NCBI RefSeq assembly: GCF_034929435.1 | Contig: NZ_JAYFUM010000021.1 | Span: forward strand, 77,419-141,418 | Length of the DNA: 64,000 nt | Reading direction: 5' to 3' | From: Arcicella rigui | GTDB taxonomy: Bacteria > Bacteroidota > Bacteroidia > Cytophagales > Spirosomataceae | In this document: positions 34,825-43,545 of the stretch, piece by piece | Numbering within the stretch: position 1 is the stretch's first letter | How the letters are laid out: each line of letters opens with the position of its first letter | Translations under genes and position numbers: made by a program | The notes under the pieces: model-generated | The model's input: the letters and a program-made list of their open reading frames with translations, nothing else | Told to the model about the DNA's origin: nothing | The model's database searches: none

Positions 34825-36147
34825 CTATCTCGCCACTTCAATTTTATACTTCTTTCCTTTCATTTTTTCATCACGAATGGTCTGGAGTAATTCTTTTACT
34901 TTTTCTTTTTTTACGGCAGCGAATGAAGTGAAATCTTTTACTTCTATCAGTCCTAAATCGCCTTTTTCGAGTTTGCCTTTTTGCGAGAAAAAACCTACAA
35001 TGTCAACTTTATTCAACTTGTTTTTCTTTCCTCCACTAATGTAAATCGTTAAAAACTCTGGAGCTTTTGGCAATGGAAGGTTTTCTGCAACTTCCAATTC
35101 TTCTAAATTATCTTCTACATAAGCTGGACGATGTTCGTTGCGATGAAAAATCAAGTACGATGTTCCTTCTGCATTCATACGTGCGGTTCTACCGTTTCTA
35201 TGAATAAATTCATGTGCTTGTAATGGCAAATGATAATGAATTACGTGCTTCATTTCTGGAATATCCAAACCACGAGCAGCCAAATCTGTTGTAACTAAGT
35301 AACGAACACTCCCATTTCTGAACTGAATCAAAGCACGTTCTCGGTCATCTTGATCCATTCCACCATGATAGAAAATCGCATAAATGCCCATTTCTTGTAA
35401 CAATTCACAAGTACGTTCTGCGGCCTCTCTGTGGTTCAGGAAAATGATAGCAGATTCTGAATTTAATGAACAAATCAAATTAAATAAAGCGTCTATTTTA
35501 TCTTTTTGTTCTGAAATCACCACTTTCATTACCAAGCCTTCGGCTACTTTATCTTCTGGAATAAAATTCAATAAAGTTGGCGAAGAAACGCCTGTAAAAT
35601 CTGGAATTTTGATGCCTTTGGTCGCAGAAACCAATACTCTTTTGTTGAGTTTGCGTAAACCGCCAATGATAAACGACATTTGGTCGTGAAAACCAAGGTC
35701 GAGAGATTTGTCAAATTCATCCAATACCAAAGTTTTGATTCCATCCAAGTTAAATGACCTACGAGTAATATGGTCGGCAATTCGTCCGGGTGTACCAATA
35801 AGTACTGCTGGCGGATTGCTTAGATTTTTGATTTCAGTAGCCACATCATGCCCGCCATAGCATACATTTACTTTATAACCTGTGGACATTTTCTTCCAAA
35901 CTTGTTCGATTTGTGAAGCCAATTCACGAGAAGGCGTAAGAATTAAACATTGTACAAAAGGTACATCGGGTTTTAATAATTGTAAAATAGGCAATAAAAA
36001 ACCAATGGTTTTTCCTGAACCCGTTGGCGAAACTAAAAGTACATTTCTATCGTTTAAGATGGCTTTCTGAGCCGCCTCTTGCATCGGATTTAAAGTGTCA
36101 ATCCCTAAATTTTGAAGGATTTGTGCTGTTGTTTGATTACTTTCCAT
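34825..36147 (-). CDS. DEAD-box RNA helicase, DbpA-like
   Basis: A 440-residue helicase: Q motif (LNPMQEAAQKAIL), motif I SPTGSGKT, TPSRELASQ, TPGRI, motif II LDEFD (Phe in place of Ala), SAT, then the second RecA domain with TTDLAARGLDIP and HRNGRTAR. The C-terminal part (about 365-440) resembles the DbpA RNA-binding domain, so it probably works on 23S rRNA. The ATG at 36147 was chosen over an upstream TTG at 36165. It lies between the two defence-like modules on the same strand. Confidence 0.9.
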   Translation of the reverse strand: MESNQTTAQILQNLGIDTLNPMQEAAQKAILNDRNVLLVSPTGSGKTIGFLLPILQLLKPDVPFVQCLILTPSRELASQIEQVWKKMSTGYKVNVCYGGHDVATEIKNLSNPPAVLIGTPGRIADHITRRSFNLDGIKTLVLDEFDKSLDLGFHDQMSFIIGGLRKLNKRVLVSATKGIKIPDFTGVSSPTLLNFIPEDKVAEGLVMKVVISEQKDKIDALFNLICSLNSESAIIFLNHREAAERTCELLQEMGIYAIFYHGGMDQDDRERALIQFRNGSVRYLVTTDLAARGLDIPEMKHVIHYHLPLQAHEFIHRNGRTARMNAEGTSYLIFHRNEHRPAYVEDNLEELEVAENLPLPKAPEFLTIYISGGKKNKLNKVDIVGFFSQKGKLEKGDLGLIEVKDFTSFAAVKKEKVKELLQTIRDEKMKGKKYKIEVAR

Positions 36148-36217
36148 ATTACAAAGGTAAAACAAAATATCTGTTTAATTGGGGAAGTATCAAAAGCAAA
36201 AAGAAATGGATGGCACA

Positions 36218-36255
36218 TAAAAAAAGCGACTCAACGAAATATCATTGAGTCGCTT
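36218..36255 (-). terminator. Intrinsic terminator after the M1 peptidase gene
   Basis: An 11-bp stem AAGCGACTCAA with its complement (36224-36234 and 36245-36255), followed on the minus strand by a T-run. It separates the peptidase gene from the helicase gene. Confidence 0.85.
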
Positions 36256-36281
36256 GCAAATCTATATTAATACTATGCGTC

Positions 36282-38624
36282 TTAGTTTTTAGCTCCTTGT
36301 ACAGCACCAGCTTTTTGCTGTTGTTGCATTGGGTTTGGCTGTGGCTGACGCTGTGCTTTGAATACTTGGAAACGACTTGGTTGCTCTGGTTCTCTTGGGA
36401 AAACATTGTCTTCTGTTTCGATATCAGCAATTTCCAAGAATGGGTCTAATGTCCATTTACTTACTTTTTTATCAGTAGGAATTACCTTTTTAATTTCCTT
36501 GTCGTTCAAACGCCAGATTTCAGCAGGGTATCTGAAAACTTCGCTTGTTCCGTCTTCGTAATTTGCTTTTACAATTACAGGCATTGGTAAACCTCCTTTA
36601 TTTTTTACATTCAATACGTAGAAGTTTTTGTTTGAATTCACCAATTTCTTTTCGTCTTCCGAAAGTGAAGCCATTGTTTGCTCAAATTTCTTTTTATCAG
36701 CTTCAGAAGTAGCAAAACGGTCGTAAGAGTTATAAAAGTCTCTCATGTCTGGATTTTCTTCTACTACTGTTTTCGGAATATCAGTTTTGTTACGAATGTT
36801 ACTCATCGTTTGGCGTTTTGCTTCTGCTTCTTTTTTAGCTGCTTCGCTTTTTGCCACAGGGTCAACGTTATCAATACCAAACCATTCTACGGTTTCAAGT
36901 GATTGGTTTACAGGCTCAACACCATAGAACCAACCTTTCCAGAACCAGTCTAAGTCAACGCCAGAAGCATCTTCCATAGTACGGAAGAAATCCGCAGGAT
37001 AAGGCTGTTTGAATGCCCAACGACGAGCGTACTCTTTGAAAGCATGGTCGAATAATTCACGTCCCATTACTGTTTCACGCAAAATATTCAAAGCTGTGGC
37101 TGGTTTTGCATAAGCATTCGGACCAAAAGCCATGATATTTTCTGAGTTCGTCATAATAGGTACTTGTTGCGTTGGGTCAGTTTTCATGTAAGGAACAATG
37201 TACTGAGCTTCGCCACGGCGAGAAGGGAAATCTCTATCCCATTCTTGTTCTGCTAAATACTGACAGAAAGTATTCAAACCTTCGTCCATCCATGACCATT
37301 GACGCTCGTCTGAGTTGATAATCATAGGGAAGAAGTTATGACCAACCTCGTGAATAATTACGCCAATCATACCAGCTTTTACTTGTTCAGAATAAGTACC
37401 ATCAGCTTCTGGGCGACCACCGTTGAATGAAATCATTGGATACTCCATACCGCCACCCGAAGTAGAATGACAAGAATATGCCACAGGATAAGGATATGCT
37501 ACGGTATGTTTTGAATACGAACGAAGCGTATGAGCTACCACCATCGTAGAGTATTGTCCCCAAAGTGGGTTTCCTTCTTTTGGATATAAAGACATCGCCC
37601 ACACTTTTTTGCCTTCAACATCTACTTGCATGGCATCCCAAATAAATTTACGAGAACTTGCAAAAGCAAAGTCACGAACATTATCCGCTTTGAAAATCCA
37701 AGTTTTCTTGCCTGTTGGTTTGCCTTTTTCAGCCTTTTCAGCTTCTTCTTGCGAAACAATTAACACTGGACGAGTAGCAGTTTTTGCTTTTTCCAAACGT
37801 TTTAATTGTTCAGCCGAAAGTACTTGTGCAGGGTTTTGTAATTCTCCCGAAGCACCTACCACGTGGTCGTTTGGTACAGTTAAAGCCACTTTATAGTTTC
37901 CGAAAGTAAGGGTAAATTCACCTTGACCTAAAAACTGTTTGTGTTGCCAGCCGTAAACGTCATTGTAAACCGCCATGCGTGGAAACCAGTGAGCGATGAA
38001 GTAATTTACATTACCATCTTTGGCAAAAAACTCATAACCCGAACGACCGTAATATTCAGTAATTAAATAATTCCAGTCGATAGAGAACGAAACCGAAGCC
38101 CCTGATTTTAAAGGAGTAGGCAAATCAATTCTCATCATCGTATGGTTAATTGTATGCTTCAAAGGATTTCCTTTGGCATCTTTCACCGATAAAATATTGT
38201 ACCCATACTGTTTTGTATCAGTTAAATCCTTGAATTGTTGGAAAGACGCTTGCCCTGCAATTCCACCAGTTCTTGTATTTGCTCCGATAGCATCTTTTTT
38301 AAATAAATTTTGGTCTAATTGTAACCATAAGTACGGCAATTCATCAGGTGATTGGTTGTAATAAGTAATGGTTTCAGTACCCGTAATTTTGCGTTCTACA
38401 TCATCCAATTCCGCTTTGATGTCATAATCAGCACGTTGTTGCCAATATTCTTTTCCGGGGCTACCCGAAGCAGTACGATAAGTGTTTGGAGTAGGCAAAA
38501 TTGTTTCTAATTGTTCAAAACGTTTGTTGCCATTGTAAGGGTTGGTGGGTGCTTGTTGAGCCGTTGCCATTTGTGAACAAGCAGCAACCAACAAACCAGT
38601 AATGAGCTTTAAGCTACCTCTCAT
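36282..38624 (-). CDS. Exported M1-family (gluzincin) aminopeptidase
   Basis: A 780-residue protein: signal peptide (about 1-22), N-terminal beta-sandwich, then the zinc site HEVGH (His425, Glu426, His429) with the third ligand Glu448 in DEGLN exactly 18 residues on, as in M1 peptidases. The exopeptidase GxMEN motif is seen as GGMEYP. The C-terminus is Gln/Pro-rich. It is probably periplasmic or secreted and trims peptides. It has its own terminator; the AAA/HNH pair lies just upstream with 54 bases between. Confidence 0.9.
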   Translation of the reverse strand: MRGSLKLITGLLVAACSQMATAQQAPTNPYNGNKRFEQLETILPTPNTYRTASGSPGKEYWQQRADYDIKAELDDVERKITGTETITYYNQSPDELPYLWLQLDQNLFKKDAIGANTRTGGIAGQASFQQFKDLTDTKQYGYNILSVKDAKGNPLKHTINHTMMRIDLPTPLKSGASVSFSIDWNYLITEYYGRSGYEFFAKDGNVNYFIAHWFPRMAVYNDVYGWQHKQFLGQGEFTLTFGNYKVALTVPNDHVVGASGELQNPAQVLSAEQLKRLEKAKTATRPVLIVSQEEAEKAEKGKPTGKKTWIFKADNVRDFAFASSRKFIWDAMQVDVEGKKVWAMSLYPKEGNPLWGQYSTMVVAHTLRSYSKHTVAYPYPVAYSCHSTSGGGMEYPMISFNGGRPEADGTYSEQVKAGMIGVIIHEVGHNFFPMIINSDERQWSWMDEGLNTFCQYLAEQEWDRDFPSRRGEAQYIVPYMKTDPTQQVPIMTNSENIMAFGPNAYAKPATALNILRETVMGRELFDHAFKEYARRWAFKQPYPADFFRTMEDASGVDLDWFWKGWFYGVEPVNQSLETVEWFGIDNVDPVAKSEAAKKEAEAKRQTMSNIRNKTDIPKTVVEENPDMRDFYNSYDRFATSEADKKKFEQTMASLSEDEKKLVNSNKNFYVLNVKNKGGLPMPVIVKANYEDGTSEVFRYPAEIWRLNDKEIKKVIPTDKKVSKWTLDPFLEIADIETEDNVFPREPEQPSRFQVFKAQRQPQPNPMQQQQKAGAVQGAKN

Positions 38625-38678
38625 GTTGATTTTTAGATTGAAGTGAATAGATTTACTGTACGAATTTAGTGAAAAAAC

Positions 38679-39599
38679 TTACAAATCGCCATTTTTATAG
38701 GCTTGGAAATAAGCAAGGACAATTTCTTGCTCTTTTATTGGTAAATTCGGAATGACAAGTTTTTGGAAATTTTCAATACTTTCCATTACAAACCACCTTA
38801 GTAGCGTAAACGTTTTTGTAGCATCTGCTTTTCCTTTGTCTAAATCTTCAAAAAGTTCTTTCATTTCTGCCTTGAATATTTCTTTTGAAATACTCCCTTT
38901 GGAATATTTTCCTAATATCTTTTTGATACTATTACTTACAAAGTCATTTATATAGTCTAATCTGTTCAATAAAAGAGGTGTACGATTCAGATTACAAATA
39001 TTAACTGTACTAAATCCTCTTCCATTTATTCCATCAAGTCCTAGCATTAAAATCCCTTTTTTATTTGGCTCTATTTCAAAAGCCAAAAAATTTTTGGGTT
39101 CATCTATTTCTGGATGAAGTAAAAAAGGAGCTTCATGTTGGTTTAAATAAGTAGCTTTTACTTTGGCAGCATCTAACTTTTGATTTGTATTACAGTCTTC
39201 AAACGTGAAATGTTTATTCTTTACAGGAAATTGGTCTGCTTTACCTCCACCAATTTTATTGCATTCATGGCAAGTGGGTAGTAGGTTTGTCCATTCATAA
39301 CATAACCAATAATATCCTCCATGATTAGTCTTTATTACTCTACCTTTTGGGCGATAATGTTCAATGTAAATTGAAGTTCGTTCTTCACAATAGGCACATT
39401 TCCCATGATAGATTTCATCCAATTTTTCTACCACAGCATCTCCTTTACTTCCGTCTGTTTTAAGATATTTTCCTCTATAAATATCAGATTTAATAAAGTC
39501 TTTATCTTTTGTGTCAATAATGGTTTGTAAACTATCAATAGCATCTTGACTGACCAATGGTGTAGGTATGTTTTCTAAGTCTTTAACTACTTTCCGCAT
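38679..39599 (-). CDS. HNH endonuclease, PtuB-like (Septu-type defence effector)
   Basis: A 306-residue protein with an HNH/zinc-finger core: Cys68-x2-Cys71 (KCAYCE), His81 in EHYRPKG, and Cys110-x2-Cys113 with Asn114 (TCHECN). This pattern (CAYCE...EHYRPK...CxxCN) belongs to the TIGR02646-like nucleases found as PtuB in Septu and beside some retrons. It starts 2 bases after the AAA ATPase gene. Together they form a complete two-gene Septu-like unit; I see no reverse transcriptase. Confidence 0.85.
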   Translation of the reverse strand: MRKVVKDLENIPTPLVSQDAIDSLQTIIDTKDKDFIKSDIYRGKYLKTDGSKGDAVVEKLDEIYHGKCAYCEERTSIYIEHYRPKGRVIKTNHGGYYWLCYEWTNLLPTCHECNKIGGGKADQFPVKNKHFTFEDCNTNQKLDAAKVKATYLNQHEAPFLLHPEIDEPKNFLAFEIEPNKKGILMLGLDGINGRGFSTVNICNLNRTPLLLNRLDYINDFVSNSIKKILGKYSKGSISKEIFKAEMKELFEDLDKGKADATKTFTLLRWFVMESIENFQKLVIPNLPIKEQEIVLAYFQAYKNGDL

Positions 39600-39601
39600 T
39601 G

Positions 39602-40708
39602 TTATTTCACTTTTAATAGGTCTAACAATTCTTGTTTATTTTCTTCGGTCAAAAACTCATCTATCTGTTTATCTAACTGGTCGTGAAATAATACTTCTTT
39701 ATAAGTATCCTCCGTCCTAATCATCTTATCATTGCTTTTACTATCAGGAATTAAGTCTTGAAAACCAAAAATTGGCGAGCTTAAAATCGTATTGGGTGTA
39801 AGTACACTAAAGTCTATATCTAATAATTCAGCTTTGATGCCTTCTTCTTTTGTTCGGGAAACATTGATAATGACAGAATTTTTGGGTGCTCCCAACAAAG
39901 GAATTGGACTATGGGTTGAAACAATAAACTGAATTTTAGGAAATAATTCCGTGAGTTTCTCTACAAATAGTTTTTGGTATTTGGGGTGCAGATGTAGTTC
40001 TATTTCGTCGATTAGGACAATGCCTTCTAAATCTTTGTAGTCTTCAACATCTTGTTCTAAGGAAAGTCTAAATATCATATCCCCAATCATACCGATAATA
40101 TTTCTGTAACCAGCCGCTAATTGGTCAAAAGGAACACCTTCGTTATAACTATAACCTTCTCCATCTTTTTCATAATACTTTACCTCTAATAGTTTGTTCG
40201 TGTTATTAAATTCTACTTCAATTGAGTTTACATTCGGTAGTAATGTTTTAAAAATAAGTTCTAACCTCTGTTTTCCTTCTGGATATTCCTTATACCAATT
40301 TTTAAATAACATATCCATCCTAAACAATGTTGTTGTAGAAAATAATGAGGAATATCCGCCATACTGTAAGACATCTTTTTCATCATCACTTGATTTCAGT
40401 CTTGCAGAGCCATATCCTACTATTGATTTTTTAAAAACTGCCTCTGTTTTTCCTTCTTTTAAGTTAAGAAAAGGAGAGTTACCATTTTCAAAAGGGAAAC
40501 TATTATGAGTGTAAACGACTTTATTTTCTTGTAAAAATTTAGAAGGCAAAAAACCTTGAGCCAAAGCCTGCAAAACCGAAGTCTTTCCAAATCCATTTTC
40601 ACCTGTTAAAAAAATCCATTGTGTATTATCAGGAATATTATCAATTTGTGTATCAATAATTCCTCTGTAATTTTTAATATGAAATGATTTTAATGCGATT
40701 GGTAGCAT
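39602..40708 (-). CDS. AAA_15-type ATPase, PtuA-like (Septu-type defence)
   Basis: A 368-residue ATPase: Walker A GENGFGKTS (36-44), signature-like FDQLAAGYRNI (194-204), Walker B IVLIDEIELHLHP (230-242) and switch His in STHSP (His266). Start MLPIALKSFHIKNYRGI is standard for the family. In Septu the ATPase binds and holds the HNH nuclease inactive until phage infection; this is inferred by homology. The gene begins 30 bases after a promoter-like TAAATTTG. Confidence 0.83.
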   Translation of the reverse strand: MLPIALKSFHIKNYRGIIDTQIDNIPDNTQWIFLTGENGFGKTSVLQALAQGFLPSKFLQENKVVYTHNSFPFENGNSPFLNLKEGKTEAVFKKSIVGYGSARLKSSDDEKDVLQYGGYSSLFSTTTLFRMDMLFKNWYKEYPEGKQRLELIFKTLLPNVNSIEVEFNNTNKLLEVKYYEKDGEGYSYNEGVPFDQLAAGYRNIIGMIGDMIFRLSLEQDVEDYKDLEGIVLIDEIELHLHPKYQKLFVEKLTELFPKIQFIVSTHSPIPLLGAPKNSVIINVSRTKEEGIKAELLDIDFSVLTPNTILSSPIFGFQDLIPDSKSNDKMIRTEDTYKEVLFHDQLDKQIDEFLTEENKQELLDLLKVK

Positions 40709-40737
40709 GGTTATAGATTTTTGTTTTACCGAAATTA

Positions 40738-40745
40738 CAAATTTA
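40738..40745 (-). promoter_or_regulatory. -7 promoter box for the Septu-like operon
   Basis: TAAATTTG on the minus strand, matching TAnnTTTG, about 30 bases before the AAA start. A TTTG lies 15 bases further upstream, which is shorter than the usual spacer, so the -33 element is uncertain. Confidence 0.4.
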
Positions 40746-40844
40746 AAAGCAAGTCTAAAACAAATTTCTTGTACGATAGGTTATCCTCGCATTAGAAATT
40801 GTTTATCTTAGAATAGATTTTAACAAAATTAAAAACATATCAAC

Positions 40845-41333
40845 ATGGCACACGCAAATGCAGAATTAATCAATGCTCTTCGTAGAACGGCTGAGAAGTT
40901 GGCGAAGGGTGCAGCTTATCAATGGGGACACATGGGTAGTTGTAATTGCGGAAATTTAGCTCAGGAACTTACTAAACTTACCAAAGCAGAAATCCACCAA
41001 TTTGCGATGCAAGGACGTGGTGACTGGCGTGAACAGGTAGAAGAGTTTTGCCCTACAAGTGGTTTGCCTATGGATTTACTCATCGCTGATTTACTGAATT
41101 ATGGTTTAACAACAAGTGATTTGCAAAACTTGGAACGCCTTTCTGATAAAAGAGTATTGGATAGAATTCCTGTGGAGAAGCGTTATGAATTACGCCATAA
41201 TGTGCGGGCTGACGTAGTTTTGTATATGAACGAATGGGCAAGATTGTTGGAAGATGAATTATTGCCTCAAGTGAAAATTGATTTATCGTTTATGAAAACA
41301 GAAGAAACGTCTGTTTTCGCTCATCAGGTGTAG
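40845..41333 (+). CDS. Conserved hypothetical cytoplasmic protein
   Basis: A 162-residue soluble, mostly helical protein with no signal peptide. A GHMGSCNCGNLAQELT segment (about 28-43) holds a CxC pair that could bind metal, with another Cys in EEFCPTSG. I recognise it only as a type of short conserved protein seen in Cytophagales. It is monocistronic, with a start preceded by an A-rich leader and a long terminator behind. Confidence 0.7.
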   Translation: MAHANAELINALRRTAEKLAKGAAYQWGHMGSCNCGNLAQELTKLTKAEIHQFAMQGRGDWREQVEEFCPTSGLPMDLLIADLLNYGLTTSDLQNLERLSDKRVLDRIPVEKRYELRHNVRADVVLYMNEWARLLEDELLPQVKIDLSFMKTEETSVFAHQV

Positions 41334-41393
41334 TCCATATCCCGAATTAGCACAGACTTTAAGAGCATTTTCAATATTTTTTTGTAAAATTGT

Positions 41394-41449
41394 AGCGTTA
41401 AGAATTTTCTTATTCTTCAAAAATGAGAAAGTTCTTGACGCTTTTTTTA
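41394..41449 (+). terminator. Long intrinsic terminator
   Basis: A 21-bp stem with three G-T pairs (41394-41414 with 41422-41442), then seven T residues. It separates the hypothetical gene from hupE. Confidence 0.85.
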
Positions 41450-41486
41450 TAAAAACCACTATAATATTCTCTTAAATTCTTACAAA

Positions 41487-42086
41487 ATGTCTGATTTTTT
41501 CACTTTTTTTCAACTCGGTTTTCAACATATTACCGATGTTAATGGCTACGACCATATACTGTTTGTAGTAGCCCTGTGTGCCATCTTCCGACTGAAAGAC
41601 CTTAAAAAGGTAGCTTATTTAGTCACCGCTTTTACGATTGGACACTCCCTTACGCTTGCCTTAGCTACCCTTCAATTAATCACTTATAGTACAAAATTCA
41701 TCGAGTTCCTGATTCCTATCACTATCTTCTTCACTTGTATCATCAATCTTTTTCATAAATCTGCCGAACGCTCGTCTCAAAAAGAACAATCTTCTTCGCT
41801 TCGTTATCCAATGGCAATGATTTTTGGACTCATTCATGGAATGGGCTTTTCAAATTACCTGAGAAGTTTATTGGGCAAAGAGGAAAGTATCTGGCAACCG
41901 CTTCTTTCTTTTAATTTGGGTTTGGAAGTTGGTCAACTCCTGATTGTAGCGGCTTCGTTATTGCTTAGTTCTTTGATGTTGGATTTACTCAATGTTAAAA
42001 AACATGATTGGAATTTGATTCTCTCAAGTGCGGTGGCAGGTATTTCGCTTACACTCATCTTTAGTGCTGAATTTTTGAAGGCTTAA
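41487..42086 (+). CDS. HupE/UreJ-family membrane protein, short form
   Basis: A 199-residue protein with about six transmembrane helices. The motifs GFQHITDVNGYDHILFV, FTIGHSLTLALA and FGLIHGMGFSNYL carry the His/Asp residues thought to bind a metal in HupE/UreJ permeases (nickel/cobalt transport or hydrogenase support). No hydrogenase or urease gene is nearby, so the metal is unknown. A longer paralogue with an added N-terminal domain lies at 60134-61312. Confidence 0.88.
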   Translation: MSDFFTFFQLGFQHITDVNGYDHILFVVALCAIFRLKDLKKVAYLVTAFTIGHSLTLALATLQLITYSTKFIEFLIPITIFFTCIINLFHKSAERSSQKEQSSSLRYPMAMIFGLIHGMGFSNYLRSLLGKEESIWQPLLSFNLGLEVGQLLIVAASLLLSSLMLDLLNVKKHDWNLILSSAVAGISLTLIFSAEFLKA

Positions 42087-42118
42087 TTTTATAAAAATTT
42101 CATTCCGAAATTATCATG

Positions 42119-42156
42119 TAGCGGTAACTGCAAAAGCTACCGCTATAAGTTTTTTC
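42119..42156 (+). terminator. Terminator between convergent genes
   Basis: An 8-bp stem TAGCGGTA with its complement (42119-42126 and 42138-42145), followed by TAAGTTTTTT. Confidence 0.65.
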
Positions 42157-42170
42157 TATTTACCTACTGG

Positions 42171-43235
42171 TTAAAAACCAGTGTTACTGAGTGCCTTAGT
42201 TGCCATTTTTTGTAATTCTTCTATGCCAAAAATCAGTTTCCCAAAACGTGCGTCTTTGCTAATGCCTGCTTTCCAGCGTGCATAAATTTGTTGCATAATC
42301 ACGATGTTTTTGTATAAACCAAAAACGTAATAAAAAAGTATTTGCGATACATCTCGCCCAGTTTTCAAAGCGTATCTTTCTACTACTTCTTGTCTGCTGA
42401 GGTTTCCTTCGAGCCAAGTAATATTGAAAGATTTCAGAAAATCGCCATCTTTGGCTTCGCTCCAATACGCGAGACTTGCTCCTAAATCCATCAGCGGGTC
42501 GCCGACTGTTGCCATTTCCCAGTCCAATACTGCCATAATTTCTGTTAGGTTTTGTGGATTCAGCAACACATTATCGTACTTATAATCATTATGTAAAAAG
42601 GCTGGTGGCTGTTCTTTCGGGAAATTTTGTTGAAGCCATGTAGCAATTTCTTCCATTTGTGGTACTTCTGCGGTTTTGGCTTTTTCATAACGCTGAATCC
42701 AACCTTCTACTTGTCGGCGAACGTAACCTTCTGGTTTCCCGAGTTGAATCAATCCTGTTTTTTCAATGTCTAAAAGGTGTAAGTTTGCCAAATTATCAAT
42801 TAGGTTTTCAGACAATTTTCGCATTTGTACTTCTGTCAAAAGATTTTTCTGGGCATCTTTTCCTCTGAAAATTACGCCTTCAATTTTTTCCATTAAATAA
42901 AAAGGCGAGCCAATAATACTTTCGTCATCGCAGAAATGTATCACCGAAGGTACTTTGTCGTAATGTGGTTTGAGCAAGGACAAAACCTTAAATTCTCGGG
43001 ACATATCGTGGGCAGATTTGATACTTGCTCCCACAGGCGGACGACGCAAAACGTAGTCGGCTTGAGTTGTTTTCAATAAATAAGTAAGATTTGAAAAACC
43101 GCCGGGGAATTGTTTTATCTCAAGAATACCGTCAATATTCAGTTTTTGATTACTTAAATAAGCAGAGAGTTTGCCAAGATGTATTTCTTCGCCCGCACGA
43201 ATTTGGGCGGCTTGGTCGATGATAATTTCAGACAT
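42171..43235 (-). CDS. Phosphotransferase-family protein (APH/ACAD10-like)
   Basis: A 354-residue kinase-fold protein: glycine-rich GGFSNLTYLL, the lysine-site region YVLRRPP, catalytic FLHNDYKYDNVLLN (HxDxxxxN) and VLDWEMATVGDPLMDLG (metal-binding DxE/D). This matches the aminoglycoside phosphotransferase-like proteins related to the kinase domain of ACAD10/11, which phosphorylate 4-hydroxyacyl-CoA so that it can enter beta-oxidation. Such a lipid role is likelier than drug resistance. It is divergent from gcvP. Confidence 0.87.
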   Translation of the reverse strand: MSEIIIDQAAQIRAGEEIHLGKLSAYLSNQKLNIDGILEIKQFPGGFSNLTYLLKTTQADYVLRRPPVGASIKSAHDMSREFKVLSLLKPHYDKVPSVIHFCDDESIIGSPFYLMEKIEGVIFRGKDAQKNLLTEVQMRKLSENLIDNLANLHLLDIEKTGLIQLGKPEGYVRRQVEGWIQRYEKAKTAEVPQMEEIATWLQQNFPKEQPPAFLHNDYKYDNVLLNPQNLTEIMAVLDWEMATVGDPLMDLGASLAYWSEAKDGDFLKSFNITWLEGNLSRQEVVERYALKTGRDVSQILFYYVFGLYKNIVIMQQIYARWKAGISKDARFGKLIFGIEELQKMATKALSNTGF

Positions 43236-43474
43236 TTGTTGAGATGTTTTTCTTACAATTTATAGAAAAAACTACATAGTTCAACATTATCTTTAAATAT
43301 TAATACTTATACTTTTTAAGAAAAGAAGAAAACACTTTTTGTACAATTCAAAGATTATCTTTTCATTAATTCGTTCATAATTCGGTTTAAAACAATTTTC
43401 TTCAACGCTCTGTTTGTCAGAGTATTCATCCAAGCATATTCCTAATTGTTAATTTATTCAAGCAACATTTATCA

Positions 43475-43506
43475 TTCGTGTTTCCAATAAATAATCATTA
43501 AATTTG
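43475..43506 (+). promoter_or_regulatory. Promoter for gcvP
   Basis: TAAATTTG at 43499-43506 fits the TAnnTTTG -7 box, with TTCG at 43475-43478 as an imperfect -33 element 20 bases upstream. The leader would be about 33 bases. In 43236-43545 I see nothing else definite, and no glycine riboswitch. Confidence 0.45.
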
Positions 43507-43545
43507 CGACATCATTAAAGTAAAAAGACTACTTTCCTTCCAAAA

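Noticed and set aside
38679..40708. Retron with HNH effector
   Set aside because: No reverse transcriptase gene or retron-type ncRNA is visible beside the pair.
42171..43235. Aminoglycoside resistance gene
   Set aside because: The sequence fits the ACAD10/11-like acyl-CoA-linked phosphotransferases, and there is no resistance context.
43236..43545. Glycine riboswitch before gcvP
   Set aside because: No tandem aptamer-like conserved core could be seen, and a promoter sits only about 40 bases before the start.
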